54,690 bases of DNA from the NCBI RefSeq assembly GCF_014648295.1, contig NZ_BMQV01000031.1:1-54690 (forward strand). The letters are read 5' to 3'. The stretch comes from Shewanella saliphila (GTDB lineage: Bacteria; Pseudomonadota; Gammaproteobacteria; Enterobacterales; Shewanellaceae). This document shows positions 43,895 to 53,308 of the stretch, in pieces (position 1 is the first letter of the stretch; each line of letters starts with the position of its first letter). Below the pieces are notes generated by a model. The model was given only the letters and a program-made list of their open reading frames with translations, was not told where the DNA came from and ran no database searches. The translations under genes and the position numbers were made by a program.

Positions 43895-44539
43895 ATGAAC
43901 CAACCGATAACCGCTGCAGATAAGACCTATATAGCACTACGCGACGATATCGTCGAAGGTCGTATTGAAGCCGGTTCAAAGTTAAGCGAGACTGAATTGT
44001 CGACAAAGTTTGCCGTCAGTCGTGCGGTGATCCGTGAGGCCATTAATCGCTTAGAGTCATGCCACATTGTTGAGCGTAAAGCCAATGTAGGCGCTCGGGT
44101 GGTGGCGTTGTCGCCGCAAGGCTTAATTGAACTGTATCAAGTGCGCGAATCGCTAGAAGGCATGGCCGCGCGGTTAGCGGCAACCAATATGACCGATGAA
44201 GAAATTGCTGACTTAGGCGCGTTATTACAATCTCATTTTGATGAGGTTAAAGGCGGCGAGTCATATTATCAAGAAGCCGGTGATGTGGACTTTCATTATC
44301 GGATTATTTTAGGCAGTAAAAACAAGCACCTAATTTCTATGCTGTTTGATGGCATTTATCATTTAGTGCGCATGTATCGCGTACAACTTGGCATGGCGGG
44401 GCCGCGTGTGACCACCGCTTATGATGAACACAAGCACATTGTTCAGGCCATTTTAAATCGTGACGCTGAATTAGCTGAAATGCTGATGCGTCGCCACATT
44501 TTATATTCTAAAAACAGTATCGAACATAAATTATCGTAA
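43895..44539 (+). CDS. prpR: GntR-family (FCD domain) regulator of the propionate operon
   Basis: The 214-residue protein has a GntR winged helix (ALRDDIVEGRIEAGSKLSETELSTKFAVSRAVIREAINRLE, residues 13-53) and an FCD ligand domain with acidic and His residues (DVDFHYRIIL, DEHKHIVQAIL, RRHILYS) that bind metal and an organic acid. It lies 54 bp before prpB on the same strand, and in Shewanella such a protein replaces the sigma-54 PrpR of enterics. It likely senses 2-methylcitrate or a related acid. Two operators precede it and one lies inside it. The prpR symbol is by role. Confidence 0.87.
   Translation: MNQPITAADKTYIALRDDIVEGRIEAGSKLSETELSTKFAVSRAVIREAINRLESCHIVERKANVGARVVALSPQGLIELYQVRESLEGMAARLAATNMTDEEIADLGALLQSHFDEVKGGESYYQEAGDVDFHYRIILGSKNKHLISMLFDGIYHLVRMYRVQLGMAGPRVTTAYDEHKHIVQAILNRDAELAEMLMRRHILYSKNSIEHKLS
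43997..44006. promoter_or_regulatory. TTGTCGACAA site 3, inside the GntR coding sequence
   Basis: A third exact copy of the palindrome spans codons about 35-38 (Leu-Ser-Thr). It is 153 bp downstream of site 2 and could allow looping or act as a roadblock. Confidence 0.55.
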
Positions 44540-44593
44540 TCGCTGACATGTGACGTAAAACGTCACTCACGACATTGTATAAAGGGGAATAGC

Positions 44594-45472
44594 ATGAGCG
44601 CAGGGAAAAAATTTCGTCAAGCCTTAGTTAATAACAAACCATTGCAAATTGTGGGCACCATTAATGCCTACTCAGCAATGATGGCTAAACAAATTGGTCA
44701 TCAAGCCATTTACTTGTCAGGCGGCGGTGTGGCCAATGCATCATACGGTTTACCAGATTTAGGCATGACATCACTTAATGATGTGCTGGTGGATGTACAA
44801 CGTATTACCTCAGCCTGTGACTTACCTTTATTGGTCGATATTGATACGGGTTGGGGCGGGGCGTTTAACATTGCTAAAACCGTACGCGATATGGAAAAAG
44901 CCGGTGCAGCCGCAGTGCACATGGAAGATCAAGTGGCGCAAAAGCGTTGTGGTCACCGTCCTAATAAAGAAATAGTGCCAGTAGAAGAAATGGTCGACCG
45001 CATTAAAGCGGCGGTTGATGCGCGCACCGATCCAGACTTTTTCATTATGGCGCGTACTGACTCATTTGCTCAAGAAGGGCTAGCAGCCGCGATTGAACGT
45101 GCTAAAGCCTATGTAGCAGCCGGTGCAGACGGTATTTTTGCTGAAGCCATTAAAACAGAAGAGCACTACCGCGCTTTTGCAGAGGCATTAGATGTGCCTA
45201 TTTTGGCTAACATTACCGAGTTTGGCCAAACCGAATTATGGAATAAACAGCAGTTAGGCGAGTGGGGCGCAGCAATGGTGTTATACCCATTAAGCGCATT
45301 TAGAGCCATGAACAAAGCGGCTGAAATGGTCTACAGCGCCATATTAACCGATGGCGATCAAAAAGCAGTAGTCGACAGCATGCAAACACGCATGGAGCTT
45401 TATGACTACCTGGGTTACCACGACTATGAACAAAAATTAGACAGTTTATTTGCCGAAGGCAAAAACAAATAA
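44594..45472 (+). CDS. prpB: 2-methylisocitrate lyase
   Basis: PrpB splits 2-methylisocitrate into succinate and pyruvate in the 2-methylcitrate cycle. The 292-residue protein shows VDIDTGWGG (81-89) for magnesium binding and the catalytic loop [11 protein letters not shown] with Cys119 (KRCGH form of the family KKCGH). AGGGGAA precedes the ATG. It is followed by prpC after 93 bp. Confidence 0.95.
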   Translation: MSAGKKFRQALVNNKPLQIVGTINAYSAMMAKQIGHQAIYLSGGGVANASYGLPDLGMTSLNDVLVDVQRITSACDLPLLVDIDTGWGGAFNIAKTVRDMEKAGAAAVHMEDQVAQKRCGHRPNKEIVPVEEMVDRIKAAVDARTDPDFFIMARTDSFAQEGLAAAIERAKAYVAAGADGIFAEAIKTEEHYRAFAEALDVPILANITEFGQTELWNKQQLGEWGAAMVLYPLSAFRAMNKAAEMVYSAILTDGDQKAVVDSMQTRMELYDYLGYHDYEQKLDSLFAEGKNK

Positions 45473-45565
45473 GCGTATAAATAAAGATAAACAACAAGAC
45501 TCAAAACCCTACATATGTGTGTCCTTGATGGGGGCACACAGCAAGCATAAGAAGGAAGATATATC

Positions 45566-46690
45566 ATGGTAGACAAGAAATTATCAGGTGCAGGATTACG
45601 TGGTCAAAGTGCTGGCGAAACAAAATTATGTACCGTAGGTAAATCAGGTTCTGGCCTGACTTATTGTGGTTACGATGTGTCAGACCTAGCGGATAACGCC
45701 ACCTTTGAAGAAGTCGCCTACTTATTATTTAATGGCGAATTACCGACTCAAGCACAATTAAGCGAATATAAAGCCGAACTTACCGCGCTGCGTGACTTAC
45801 CCGATGCGTTAAAAGCGGTACTAAAGCTTATTCCAGCTGACGCTCACCCAATGGATGTGATGCGTACTGGTTGCTCGTTTTTAGGTAACCTTGAACCAGA
45901 AGTTGATTTTACTCAGCAACACAAAGCTGCCAATCGTTTGCTTGCCGCCTTTCCAGCCATTATGTGTTACTGGTATCGCTACAGCCATGACGGTGTAGAA
46001 ATTGATTGCACCACAGATGAAGAATCTCTGGGTGGACATTTTCTTAAACTGTTGCGCGGTGAAACCCCGTCAGCACAGCACCGTAAAGTCATGGACGTGT
46101 CGTTGATTTTGTATGCAGAGCATGAATTTAACGCCTCAACCTTTACTGCTCGAGTATGTGCATCAACCTTGTCTGATATGTATTCATGTGTGACTGGCGC
46201 GATTGGTACTTTACGTGGCCCATTACACGGCGGCGCCAACGAAGCGGCCATGGACATGATCCAAAAGTTCAGTTCACCGGCCGATGCCAAAGCGCAAATG
46301 GCAGGCATGTTAGAACGTAAAGAAAAAATCATGGGCTTTGGTCATGCTATTTACAGCGTGTCTGATCCACGTAATGTAATTATTAAAGCTTGGTCTGAAA
46401 AGCTGGCACATGAAAACGGTGATACTTCTTTATACGACATCTCAGTCGCCTGTGAAGAGTTTATGTGGGACACCAAAAAGCTATTTTGTAACGCTGACTT
46501 TTTCCATGCCTCGGCTTATCACTTTATGGGCATTCCAACAAAACTGTTCACCCCAATCTTTGTGTGTTCACGCTTAACCGGTTGGGCGGCACACGTGATG
46601 GAGCAGCGCTCAAATAACCGCATTATTCGCCCAAGTGCTGATTATGTCGGTAGCGAGCCTCGTAAAGTTGTGCCAATTAGCCAACGTTAA
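45566..46690 (+). CDS. prpC: 2-methylcitrate synthase
   Basis: PrpC condenses propionyl-CoA with oxaloacetate. At 374 residues it is a citrate-synthase fold with a small-form length: GLRGQSAGETKLCTVG at the start, GPLHGGANEAAMDMI (near 220-234, catalytic His), GFGHAIYSVSDPR (near 258-270), and a C-terminal RPSADYVG with substrate Arg and Asp. The start codon has AGAAGGAAG upstream. A terminator-like hairpin follows before acnD. Confidence 0.95.
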   Translation: MVDKKLSGAGLRGQSAGETKLCTVGKSGSGLTYCGYDVSDLADNATFEEVAYLLFNGELPTQAQLSEYKAELTALRDLPDALKAVLKLIPADAHPMDVMRTGCSFLGNLEPEVDFTQQHKAANRLLAAFPAIMCYWYRYSHDGVEIDCTTDEESLGGHFLKLLRGETPSAQHRKVMDVSLILYAEHEFNASTFTARVCASTLSDMYSCVTGAIGTLRGPLHGGANEAAMDMIQKFSSPADAKAQMAGMLERKEKIMGFGHAIYSVSDPRNVIIKAWSEKLAHENGDTSLYDISVACEEFMWDTKKLFCNADFFHASAYHFMGIPTKLFTPIFVCSRLTGWAAHVMEQRSNNRIIRPSADYVGSEPRKVVPISQR

Positions 46691-46697
46691 TCCACTG

Positions 46698-46722
46698 GCC
46701 GAGCCTAACGGTTCGGCTTTTT
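46698..46722 (+). terminator. Terminator-like hairpin between prpC and acnD
   Basis: GCCGAGCC, loop TAAC and GGTTCGGC form an 8 bp stem with one G-T pair, followed by five T. In mid-operon it may cause partial termination so that prpB and prpC exceed acnD and prpF. Confidence 0.75.
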
Positions 46723-46770
46723 CGATTTTGATAGTCGATCACCCAAACTGTATTAACTGTGGATCTTGTT

Positions 46771-49365
46771 ATGAATACTCAATACCGTAAATCTTTACCC
46801 GGCACCAAGCTCGATTATTTTGATACTCAAGAAGCGGTTAACGCCATTGAGCCTGGCGCTTATGCCAAACTGCCTTATTGTTCACGTGTGTTTGCCGAGA
46901 ACTTAGTGCGTCGTTGTTCGCCTGATATGCTCGTTGACTCGCTAAAGCAGTTAATTGAACGTAAACGCGATTTAGATTTTCCGTGGTTTCCTGCGCGTGT
47001 AGTGTGTCACGATATTTTAGGTCAAACCGCGTTGGTTGACTTAGCTGGCCTTCGTGATGCCATTGCTGAAAAAGGCGGTGACCCGTCAAAAGTAAACCCA
47101 GTTGTGCCAACACAATTAATTGTCGACCACTCATTAGCGGTTGAGCATGCCGGTTTTGAAAAAGACGCGTTTGAAAAAAACCGCGCCATTGAAGACCGCC
47201 GTAATGATGACCGTTTCCATTTTATTAACTGGACCAAAACGGCATTTAAAAATGTTGATGTTATCCAGCCGGGTAACGGCATTATGCATCAAATTAACCT
47301 AGAGAAAATGTCGCCAGTGGTTCATGCCCTTGATGGTGTGGCATTTCCAGACACTTTAGTCGGCACCGACAGCCACACTCCGCATGTTGATGCATTAGGG
47401 GTTATCGCTATTGGTGTCGGTGGGCTAGAAGCCGAAAGCGTGATGCTTGGGCGCGCATCGTATATGCGTTTGCCAGACATTGTGGGCGTTGAAATTACCG
47501 GCAAACCACAACCGGGTATTACCGCGACCGACATTGTACTCGCGTTAACAGAATACTTGCGCGCGCAAAAAGTAGTGTCGTCATATTTAGAGTTTTTTGG
47601 CGAAGGGACTCCGCATTTAACCCTGGGTGACCGTGCAACCATTACCAACATGACCCCAGAATACGGCGCCACAGCTGCGATGTTCTATATCGATCAACAA
47701 ACTATCGATTACTTGACGCTGACCGGTCGCGATGACGAACAAGTTAAATTGGTTGAGACTTATGCTAAACAAGCAGGGTTATGGGCTGATACCTTATCGG
47801 AAGTTGACTATGAGCGTGTGTTGCATTTCGACCTTTCTACCGTTGGGCGTAACATTGCCGGACCATCAAATCCGCACAACCGCGTACCAACATCTGAGCT
47901 TGCTGCTCGCGGTATCAGTGGCGTGGTTGAAAACGAACCAGGTAAAATGCCAGACGGCGCGGTGATTATTGCTGCTATTACCAGTTGTACTAATACCAGT
48001 AATCCGCGCAACATGATTGCCGCCGGTTTGTTAGCCCGTAATGCCAATGCCCGCGGTTTATTGCGTAAGCCCTGGGTTAAATCGTCTCTTGCGCCTGGCT
48101 CAAAAGCCGTGCAATTGTATTTAGAAGAAGCAGGGTTGTTACCCGAGCTTGAAAACTTAGGTTTTGGTATTGTTGGTTTTGCCTGTACCACCTGTAACGG
48201 CATGAGCGGCGCACTGGACCCTGTGATTCAACAAGAAGTGATAGACCGTGATTTATACGCCACCGCAGTTTTGTCGGGTAACCGTAACTTTGACGGCCGT
48301 ATTCACCCGTATGCGAAACAAGCATTCTTAGCTTCACCGCCATTAGTTATTGCCTATGCCATTGCCGGTACCATTCGTTTTGATATTGAAAAAGATATTC
48401 TCGGTATCGATAAAGACGGCAACGCCGTTACCTTAAAAGATATTTGGCCAACCGATGAAGAAATCGATACCGTCATTAAAACCAGCGTTAAGCCAGAGCA
48501 GTTCCGTAAAGTGTACGAGCCGATGTTCGACATTAAAGTTGAGTATGGCAGCCACGTGAATCCGCAATACGACTGGCGTCCACAGAGTACCTATATTCGT
48601 CGCCCACCTTATTGGGAAGGCGCATTAGCAGGCGAGCGCACCATGAAAGGCATGCGTCCGTTAGCGGTATTAGGCGACAACATTACCACCGACCATTTAT
48701 CGCCATCGAACGCGATTATGCTCGACAGCGCCGCAGGTGCCTATTTGCATAAAATGGGCTTGCCAGAAGAAGACTTTAACTCGTATGCCACTCACCGCGG
48801 TGACCATTTAACGGCGCAGCGTGCTACGTTTGCTAACCCTAAGCTGTATAACGAAATGGTGCAGGAAGATGGCAATGTACGTCAGGGCTCGTTAGCCCGT
48901 ATTGAGCCAGAAGGTCAGGTTACCCGCATGTGGGAAGCCATTGAAACCTACATGGCGCGTAAACAGCCACTGATTATTATTGCGGGTGCTGATTACGGCC
49001 AGGGTTCATCACGTGACTGGGCAGCTAAAGGCGTACGCCTTGCCGGTGTTGAAGTCATTGTCGCCGAAGGCTTTGAGCGTATCCATCGCACCAACTTAGT
49101 GGGCATGGGCGTGTTACCGCTTGAATTTATCAAAGGTGAGAACCGTCATACCTATGAGATTAACGGCACAGAAACCTATGATGTGGTTGGTACGCCCAAA
49201 CCGGGAGCGATGTTGTCTGTTGTGATGACACGTCTTGATGGTGAGCAAGTGACGATTCCGGTTAAATGCCGTTTAGATACCGCTGAAGAGTGCTCAATTT
49301 ATAAGGCGGGCGGCGTACTGCAACGCTTTGCTCAAGACTTTTTAGCCAACGAAGCGGCTAGCTAG
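46771..49365 (+). CDS. acnD: Fe/S-dependent 2-methylcitrate dehydratase
   Basis: AcnD dehydrates 2-methylcitrate to 2-methyl-aconitate and needs PrpF for the next step. From the ATG at 46771 it has 864 residues. Aconitase signatures are VGTDSHTPHVDALGVIAIGVGGLEAE, AITSCTNTSNPRN (first cluster Cys) and FACTTCNGMSG (other two Cys), and GADYGQGSSRDWAAKG in the swivel domain. AcnD genes occur with prpF in bacteria lacking PrpD, as here. The GTG at 46759 is a possible alternative start. Confidence 0.94.
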   Translation: MNTQYRKSLPGTKLDYFDTQEAVNAIEPGAYAKLPYCSRVFAENLVRRCSPDMLVDSLKQLIERKRDLDFPWFPARVVCHDILGQTALVDLAGLRDAIAEKGGDPSKVNPVVPTQLIVDHSLAVEHAGFEKDAFEKNRAIEDRRNDDRFHFINWTKTAFKNVDVIQPGNGIMHQINLEKMSPVVHALDGVAFPDTLVGTDSHTPHVDALGVIAIGVGGLEAESVMLGRASYMRLPDIVGVEITGKPQPGITATDIVLALTEYLRAQKVVSSYLEFFGEGTPHLTLGDRATITNMTPEYGATAAMFYIDQQTIDYLTLTGRDDEQVKLVETYAKQAGLWADTLSEVDYERVLHFDLSTVGRNIAGPSNPHNRVPTSELAARGISGVVENEPGKMPDGAVIIAAITSCTNTSNPRNMIAAGLLARNANARGLLRKPWVKSSLAPGSKAVQLYLEEAGLLPELENLGFGIVGFACTTCNGMSGALDPVIQQEVIDRDLYATAVLSGNRNFDGRIHPYAKQAFLASPPLVIAYAIAGTIRFDIEKDILGIDKDGNAVTLKDIWPTDEEIDTVIKTSVKPEQFRKVYEPMFDIKVEYGSHVNPQYDWRPQSTYIRRPPYWEGALAGERTMKGMRPLAVLGDNITTDHLSPSNAIMLDSAAGAYLHKMGLPEEDFNSYATHRGDHLTAQRATFANPKLYNEMVQEDGNVRQGSLARIEPEGQVTRMWEAIETYMARKQPLIIIAGADYGQGSSRDWAAKGVRLAGVEVIVAEGFERIHRTNLVGMGVLPLEFIKGENRHTYEINGTETYDVVGTPKPGAMLSVVMTRLDGEQVTIPVKCRLDTAEECSIYKAGGVLQRFAQDFLANEAAS

Positions 49366-49385
49366 TTAACGTAGCATCTCGTTAT

Positions 49386-49416
49386 ATCGGCAGTGTGTGA
49401 TCAGGCTGCCGATTTT
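49386..49416 (+). terminator. Terminator-like hairpin between acnD and prpF
   Basis: ATCGGCAG and CTGCCGAT form an 8 bp stem with a 12-base loop, followed by TTT. It is weaker than the one after prpC. Confidence 0.55.
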
Positions 49417-49440
49417 CTCATTTGATTGTAGGATGTTGTC

Positions 49441-50610
49441 ATGGCTCATTTACCACAAATTAGAATACCCGCCACTTATATGCGCGGTGGCACCAGTAAA
49501 GGGGTATTTTTCAGTTTAACCGATTTACCTCCAGCCGCTCAGGTTGCTGGCCCTGAACGTGATGCCTTGTTATTGCGCGTCATTGGTAGCCCAGACCCTT
49601 ATGCCAAGCACACCGATGGCATGGGCGGGGCAACCTCGAGTACCAGCAAAACCGTAATTTTATCAAAAAGCACTCAAGCCGATCACGATGTTGATTATCT
49701 GTTTGGCCAGGTTGCCATTGATAAACCCTTTGTTGATTGGAGCGGCAACTGCGGTAATTTAACCGCTGCAGTGGGATCGTTCGCCATCAGCAACGGCTTG
49801 ATTGACCCAAACCGTGTGCCGCACAATGGCATCGCAGTTGTGCGGATTTGGCAAGCCAATATCCAAAAAACCATTATTGCCCATGTGCCGATCACTGACG
49901 GTGAAGTGCAAGAAACCGGCGACTTTGAACTGGATGGCGTGACCTTTCCTGCCGCTGAAGTGCAAGTGGAGTTTTTAGACCCTGCAGACGGTGAAGGCGC
50001 AATGTTCCCAACGGGTAACGTGGTTGATGTACTTGAAGTGCCTGGTATTGGCAGCTTTAACGCCACCATGATTAATGCAGGCATTCCGACCATTTTTATT
50101 AATGCAGCAGACATCAATTATGTTGGTACAGAGCTGCAAGATGACATTAATAATGATGATAAAGCGTTAACCATGTTTGAAACCATTCGCGCCTATGGTG
50201 CGGTTAAAATGGGACTCATTAAGCACATTGATGAAGCCGCCGCGCGTCAACATACGCCAAAAGTGGCTTTTGTCGCCCCCGCTACTGAGTATGTATCATC
50301 AAGTGGTAAAGCCGTAACCACTGCCGACATCGACTTAGTGGTACGTGCATTGTCGATGGGCAAATTGCATCATGCGATGATGGGTACAGCAGCCGTGGCT
50401 ATTGGCACAGCAGCCGCTATTCCTGGCACCTTAGTAAATTTAGCTGCAGGCGGTGGTGAGCGCAGTGCTGTGCGCTTTGGTCATCCGTCGGGCACATTAC
50501 GTGTGGGCGCTGAAGCGCAACTTATCGACGGCCAATGGCAGGTGAAAAAAGCCATTATGAGTCGAAGTGCTAGGGTATTAATGGAAGGTAAGGTGCGCGT
50601 GCCGCAGTAA
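49441..50610 (+). CDS. prpF: 2-methylaconitate isomerase PrpF
   Basis: PrpF is a diaminopimelate-epimerase-like isomerase that makes AcnD-derived 2-methyl-aconitate usable by aconitase (trans to cis). The 389-residue protein has TYMRGGTSKGVFF near 12-25, GNCGNLTAAVGSFA near 101-114 (active Cys), and GGGERSAVRFGHPSGTL near 335-351. AGGATG precedes the ATG. It is last in the operon, with a strong terminator after it. Confidence 0.95.
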   Translation: MAHLPQIRIPATYMRGGTSKGVFFSLTDLPPAAQVAGPERDALLLRVIGSPDPYAKHTDGMGGATSSTSKTVILSKSTQADHDVDYLFGQVAIDKPFVDWSGNCGNLTAAVGSFAISNGLIDPNRVPHNGIAVVRIWQANIQKTIIAHVPITDGEVQETGDFELDGVTFPAAEVQVEFLDPADGEGAMFPTGNVVDVLEVPGIGSFNATMINAGIPTIFINAADINYVGTELQDDINNDDKALTMFETIRAYGAVKMGLIKHIDEAAARQHTPKVAFVAPATEYVSSSGKAVTTADIDLVVRALSMGKLHHAMMGTAAVAIGTAAAIPGTLVNLAAGGGERSAVRFGHPSGTLRVGAEAQLIDGQWQVKKAIMSRSARVLMEGKVRVPQ

Positions 50611-50640
50611 GCTTGAGAAAATAAAGCGATGTAAATCAAT

Positions 50641-50670
50641 AAAAAGCCTTGGTATTACCAAGGTTTTTTT
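50641..50670 (+). terminator. Intrinsic terminator of the propionate operon
   Basis: CCTTGGT and ACCAAGG around ATT, followed by a run of seven T and preceded by A residues, end the operon after prpF. Confidence 0.88.
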
Positions 50671-51042
50671 ATTGAGTTAACTCAAAATAAAAGTGTCATG
50701 TACATAAAAATATAATAATTTAATTATACGCTTATTGGCTGAATTTGTGATTTATAACAAATGTGATAACCGTCAAAAAACACTTGATCATGTAGTAAAA
50801 TTAGTATGTTATATGCTGAAATTCTTATAGCCCATCACGCATTTTTGGATTTTAAGGGTGACATTTAATAAAAAATAATCAATGCAGCTGACAAAAGCGA
50901 TTGTCGACGATATGACATTTACCTTGATTGGCTCAGGTAATAAAACATCAAGCCAGATAAGAGAAAACAGTTCACGTATTATCGTGAAGCACATTGCAAC
51001 TGTGGCTACTTATTGCAGTGTTATTAAAAAAAGGAATCAAAT
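50671..51042. other. AT-rich region upstream of the antiporter gene
   Basis: No convincing gene is seen; a small open frame at 50882-51076 overlaps the antiporter start and lacks support. The promoter of the antiporter gene should be here. Confidence 0.3.
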
Positions 51043-53223
51043 ATGGTTGAACACATCACAGGCATGCTGGCATTAATCGGTGTGCTGTCGCTTTTGTGTC
51101 AATGGGTGGGTTGGAAGTTACGATTACCAGCTATTTTACCGCTATTACTGTGTGGTTTACTGTTAGGCCCGGGCCTAGGCATTTTAGATCCCGATGAGAT
51201 TTTCGGTGATTTGCTGTTTCCGATAATTTCCTTAGGGGTTGCGGTCATCCTTTTTGAAGGTGCACTCACACTAAACTTTAAAGAAATTAAAGATCATGGC
51301 CGCATGGTCACCAACCTAGTGAGTATCGGTGCATTAATCACCTGGCTCGTGATTGTGCCTGCTGCGCATTTTTTAATGGGCTTTGATTGGAGTATTGCCG
51401 CATTATTTGGCGCCCTAGTGGTGGTCACTGGCCCCACTGTAATTGTGCCTATGCTACGTACTGTTCAACCCAAATCTAACCTTGCCAGTATTCTGCGTTG
51501 GGAAGGTATTGTGATTGACCCCATTGGTGCCCTAATGGCGGTTTTGGTGTTTGAGTATATTGCGGTATCGAACGATCCGACGACCCATGTATTGCATGCC
51601 CTTGGCTTAACCTTAGTCATTGGTTTTGGTTTAGGTGCTATTGCAGGGTATTTAACGGGTTTGGCTATCCGTAAAAACTTATTCCCACATTACTTACTCA
51701 ATACCGCAGTATTAACCATTATGCTAGGGGTGTTTGTTGGTTCTAATTTAGTACAGCATGAGTCAGGTTTATTGACAGTAACCGTGATGGGTATTTTACT
51801 GGCTAACATGCGCGGCGTAGATATTGCCGATATTTTAGAATTTAAAGAAACCCTTACCGTACTGCTGATCTCGGCACTGTTTATTTTACTGGCGGCGCGA
51901 TTAGATTCTGGCGCCATGCTCGAGCTAGGTTTTGGCGGTTTTGCTGTGTTATTAGTGGTGATGTTTGTCGCTAGGCCATTAAGCATTTGGATATCGGGCC
52001 TTGGGACTAATTTATCGTCAAAAGAAAAATGGTTTTTAAGCTGGGTTGCACCACGCGGTATTGTGGCTGCAGCGATTTCATCATTATTTGCGATTAAGCT
52101 AGAAGAAGTCGGCTTAGAAGGCGCCAGTTCAATCGTACCATTAGTGTTTTTAATTATTATTGGTACGGTTGTTATTCAAAGTTTAACGGCTGGACGTTGG
52201 GCAAAATATTTGGGCGTAAAAGAAGGTTCAAACCAGGGGTTATTAATTTTTGGTGCGTCTAACTTTTCACGTGAACTGGCCAAAGTGTTAATTTCTAAAA
52301 ACATCAAAGTGGTGTTAGCTGACAATAACTGGGACAGCATTCGCCAGGCGCGTATGGATAACATTCCGGTGTATTTCGGTAATCCAGCATCTGAACATGC
52401 TGAAACCTACATGGACTTAAGTGGTGTAGGCCGCGTGTTAGTGATGTCGCCTTACCGCCAGTTAAACCCATTAGTAACCTTCTATTTCCAGGACTTACTT
52501 GGGGTTGAAAAGGTGTATGGTTTAAACAACGCCGACAGCGGCAGTGCCCGTCACCAGTTGTCAGAGTCGTATTTAAAGCGCTTGTGTTTGTTTGGCGAAA
52601 ACATTTCGTATGCCAAAATTGCCAGCTTAATGGCTAAAGGCGCAGTGTTAAAAGTCACCAACATTACTGAAAACTTTACCTATGAACACTTTAAAAAGCG
52701 CTATGGCGAAACGGCGATGCCTTTAGTTTATTTAACTAAAGAGGGTAAAGTGAAAGTCTTGTCTGGTGTAGGGCCATTTGACTATCCTGTTGGGATTGAG
52801 TTGATAAGCTTGTTACCACAAGAAGCCCAAGACCAAGCGGTTATTCAGCGCGCATTAGATGACGAAGCCGACCGTAAAGCAAAAGCATTAGCCGAAGCCG
52901 AAGCGAAAGCCGCTGCAGAAGCCCGCGCGATTCGCGAAGCGGAAGAGGCTGAGCAACGTGCAATTGAAAAAGCACGTCGCAAAGAAGAAGAGTTAGCACA
53001 GTTTGAAGAGCAAGAAAAAGCGCGACTGCTTGCTGAAGAACAAGCTGCACTAGTCAAAAAAGAAGCGGCTGAATTAGCCAAAGAACTGGCCACAGAAGAA
53101 AAAGCGAAAAAAGTGGCCGCACAAGCCCAAGCAACATCTGAAAGTGCTGATGAATCAACCCAGGTTGAGTCATCTATAGAGGAAGATAAACCAGCACAAT
53201 CAACTGACCCTAAAACGGTTTAA
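51043..53223 (+). CDS. CPA1-type sodium:proton antiporter with TrkA-N domain and charged coiled-coil tail
   Basis: The 726-residue protein has three parts. Residues 1-385 form about twelve membrane segments of a CPA1 exchanger, with VVTGPTVIVPML near 128-139 and EGIVIDPIGALMAVLVFE near 156-173, where Asp (IDP) is the ion site. Residues 395-520 form a TrkA-N nucleotide-binding domain (LLIFGASNFSRELAKVL), suggesting NAD(H) or nucleotide control. Residues about 600-690 are Ala/Glu/Lys/Arg-rich and predicted coiled coil, followed by a disordered Ser/Glu tail. It likely exports sodium or potassium. AAAGGA precedes the ATG. Confidence 0.88.
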   Translation: MVEHITGMLALIGVLSLLCQWVGWKLRLPAILPLLLCGLLLGPGLGILDPDEIFGDLLFPIISLGVAVILFEGALTLNFKEIKDHGRMVTNLVSIGALITWLVIVPAAHFLMGFDWSIAALFGALVVVTGPTVIVPMLRTVQPKSNLASILRWEGIVIDPIGALMAVLVFEYIAVSNDPTTHVLHALGLTLVIGFGLGAIAGYLTGLAIRKNLFPHYLLNTAVLTIMLGVFVGSNLVQHESGLLTVTVMGILLANMRGVDIADILEFKETLTVLLISALFILLAARLDSGAMLELGFGGFAVLLVVMFVARPLSIWISGLGTNLSSKEKWFLSWVAPRGIVAAAISSLFAIKLEEVGLEGASSIVPLVFLIIIGTVVIQSLTAGRWAKYLGVKEGSNQGLLIFGASNFSRELAKVLISKNIKVVLADNNWDSIRQARMDNIPVYFGNPASEHAETYMDLSGVGRVLVMSPYRQLNPLVTFYFQDLLGVEKVYGLNNADSGSARHQLSESYLKRLCLFGENISYAKIASLMAKGAVLKVTNITENFTYEHFKKRYGETAMPLVYLTKEGKVKVLSGVGPFDYPVGIELISLLPQEAQDQAVIQRALDDEADRKAKALAEAEAKAAAEARAIREAEEAEQRAIEKARRKEEELAQFEEQEKARLLAEEQAALVKKEAAELAKELATEEKAKKVAAQAQATSESADESTQVESSIEEDKPAQSTDPKTV

Positions 53224-53238
53224 CCGTTAACGAGTAAC

Positions 53239-53272
53239 AAAAAGGCTTAGCAGTCATTGCTAAGCCTTTTTT
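53239..53272. terminator. Bidirectional terminator between the antiporter and bcp
   Basis: AAAAAGGCTTAGCA and TGCTAAGCCTTTTT surround the loop GTCAT. The stem serves the antiporter gene and, on the other strand, bcp. Confidence 0.92.
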
Positions 53273-53308
53273 ATTGGGTATTGTACGATTATAAGTTTGT
53301 ACAGATAA

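Noticed and set aside
50882..51076. Small plus-strand gene upstream of the antiporter
   Set aside because: It overlaps the antiporter start in another frame, without a ribosome site or homology.
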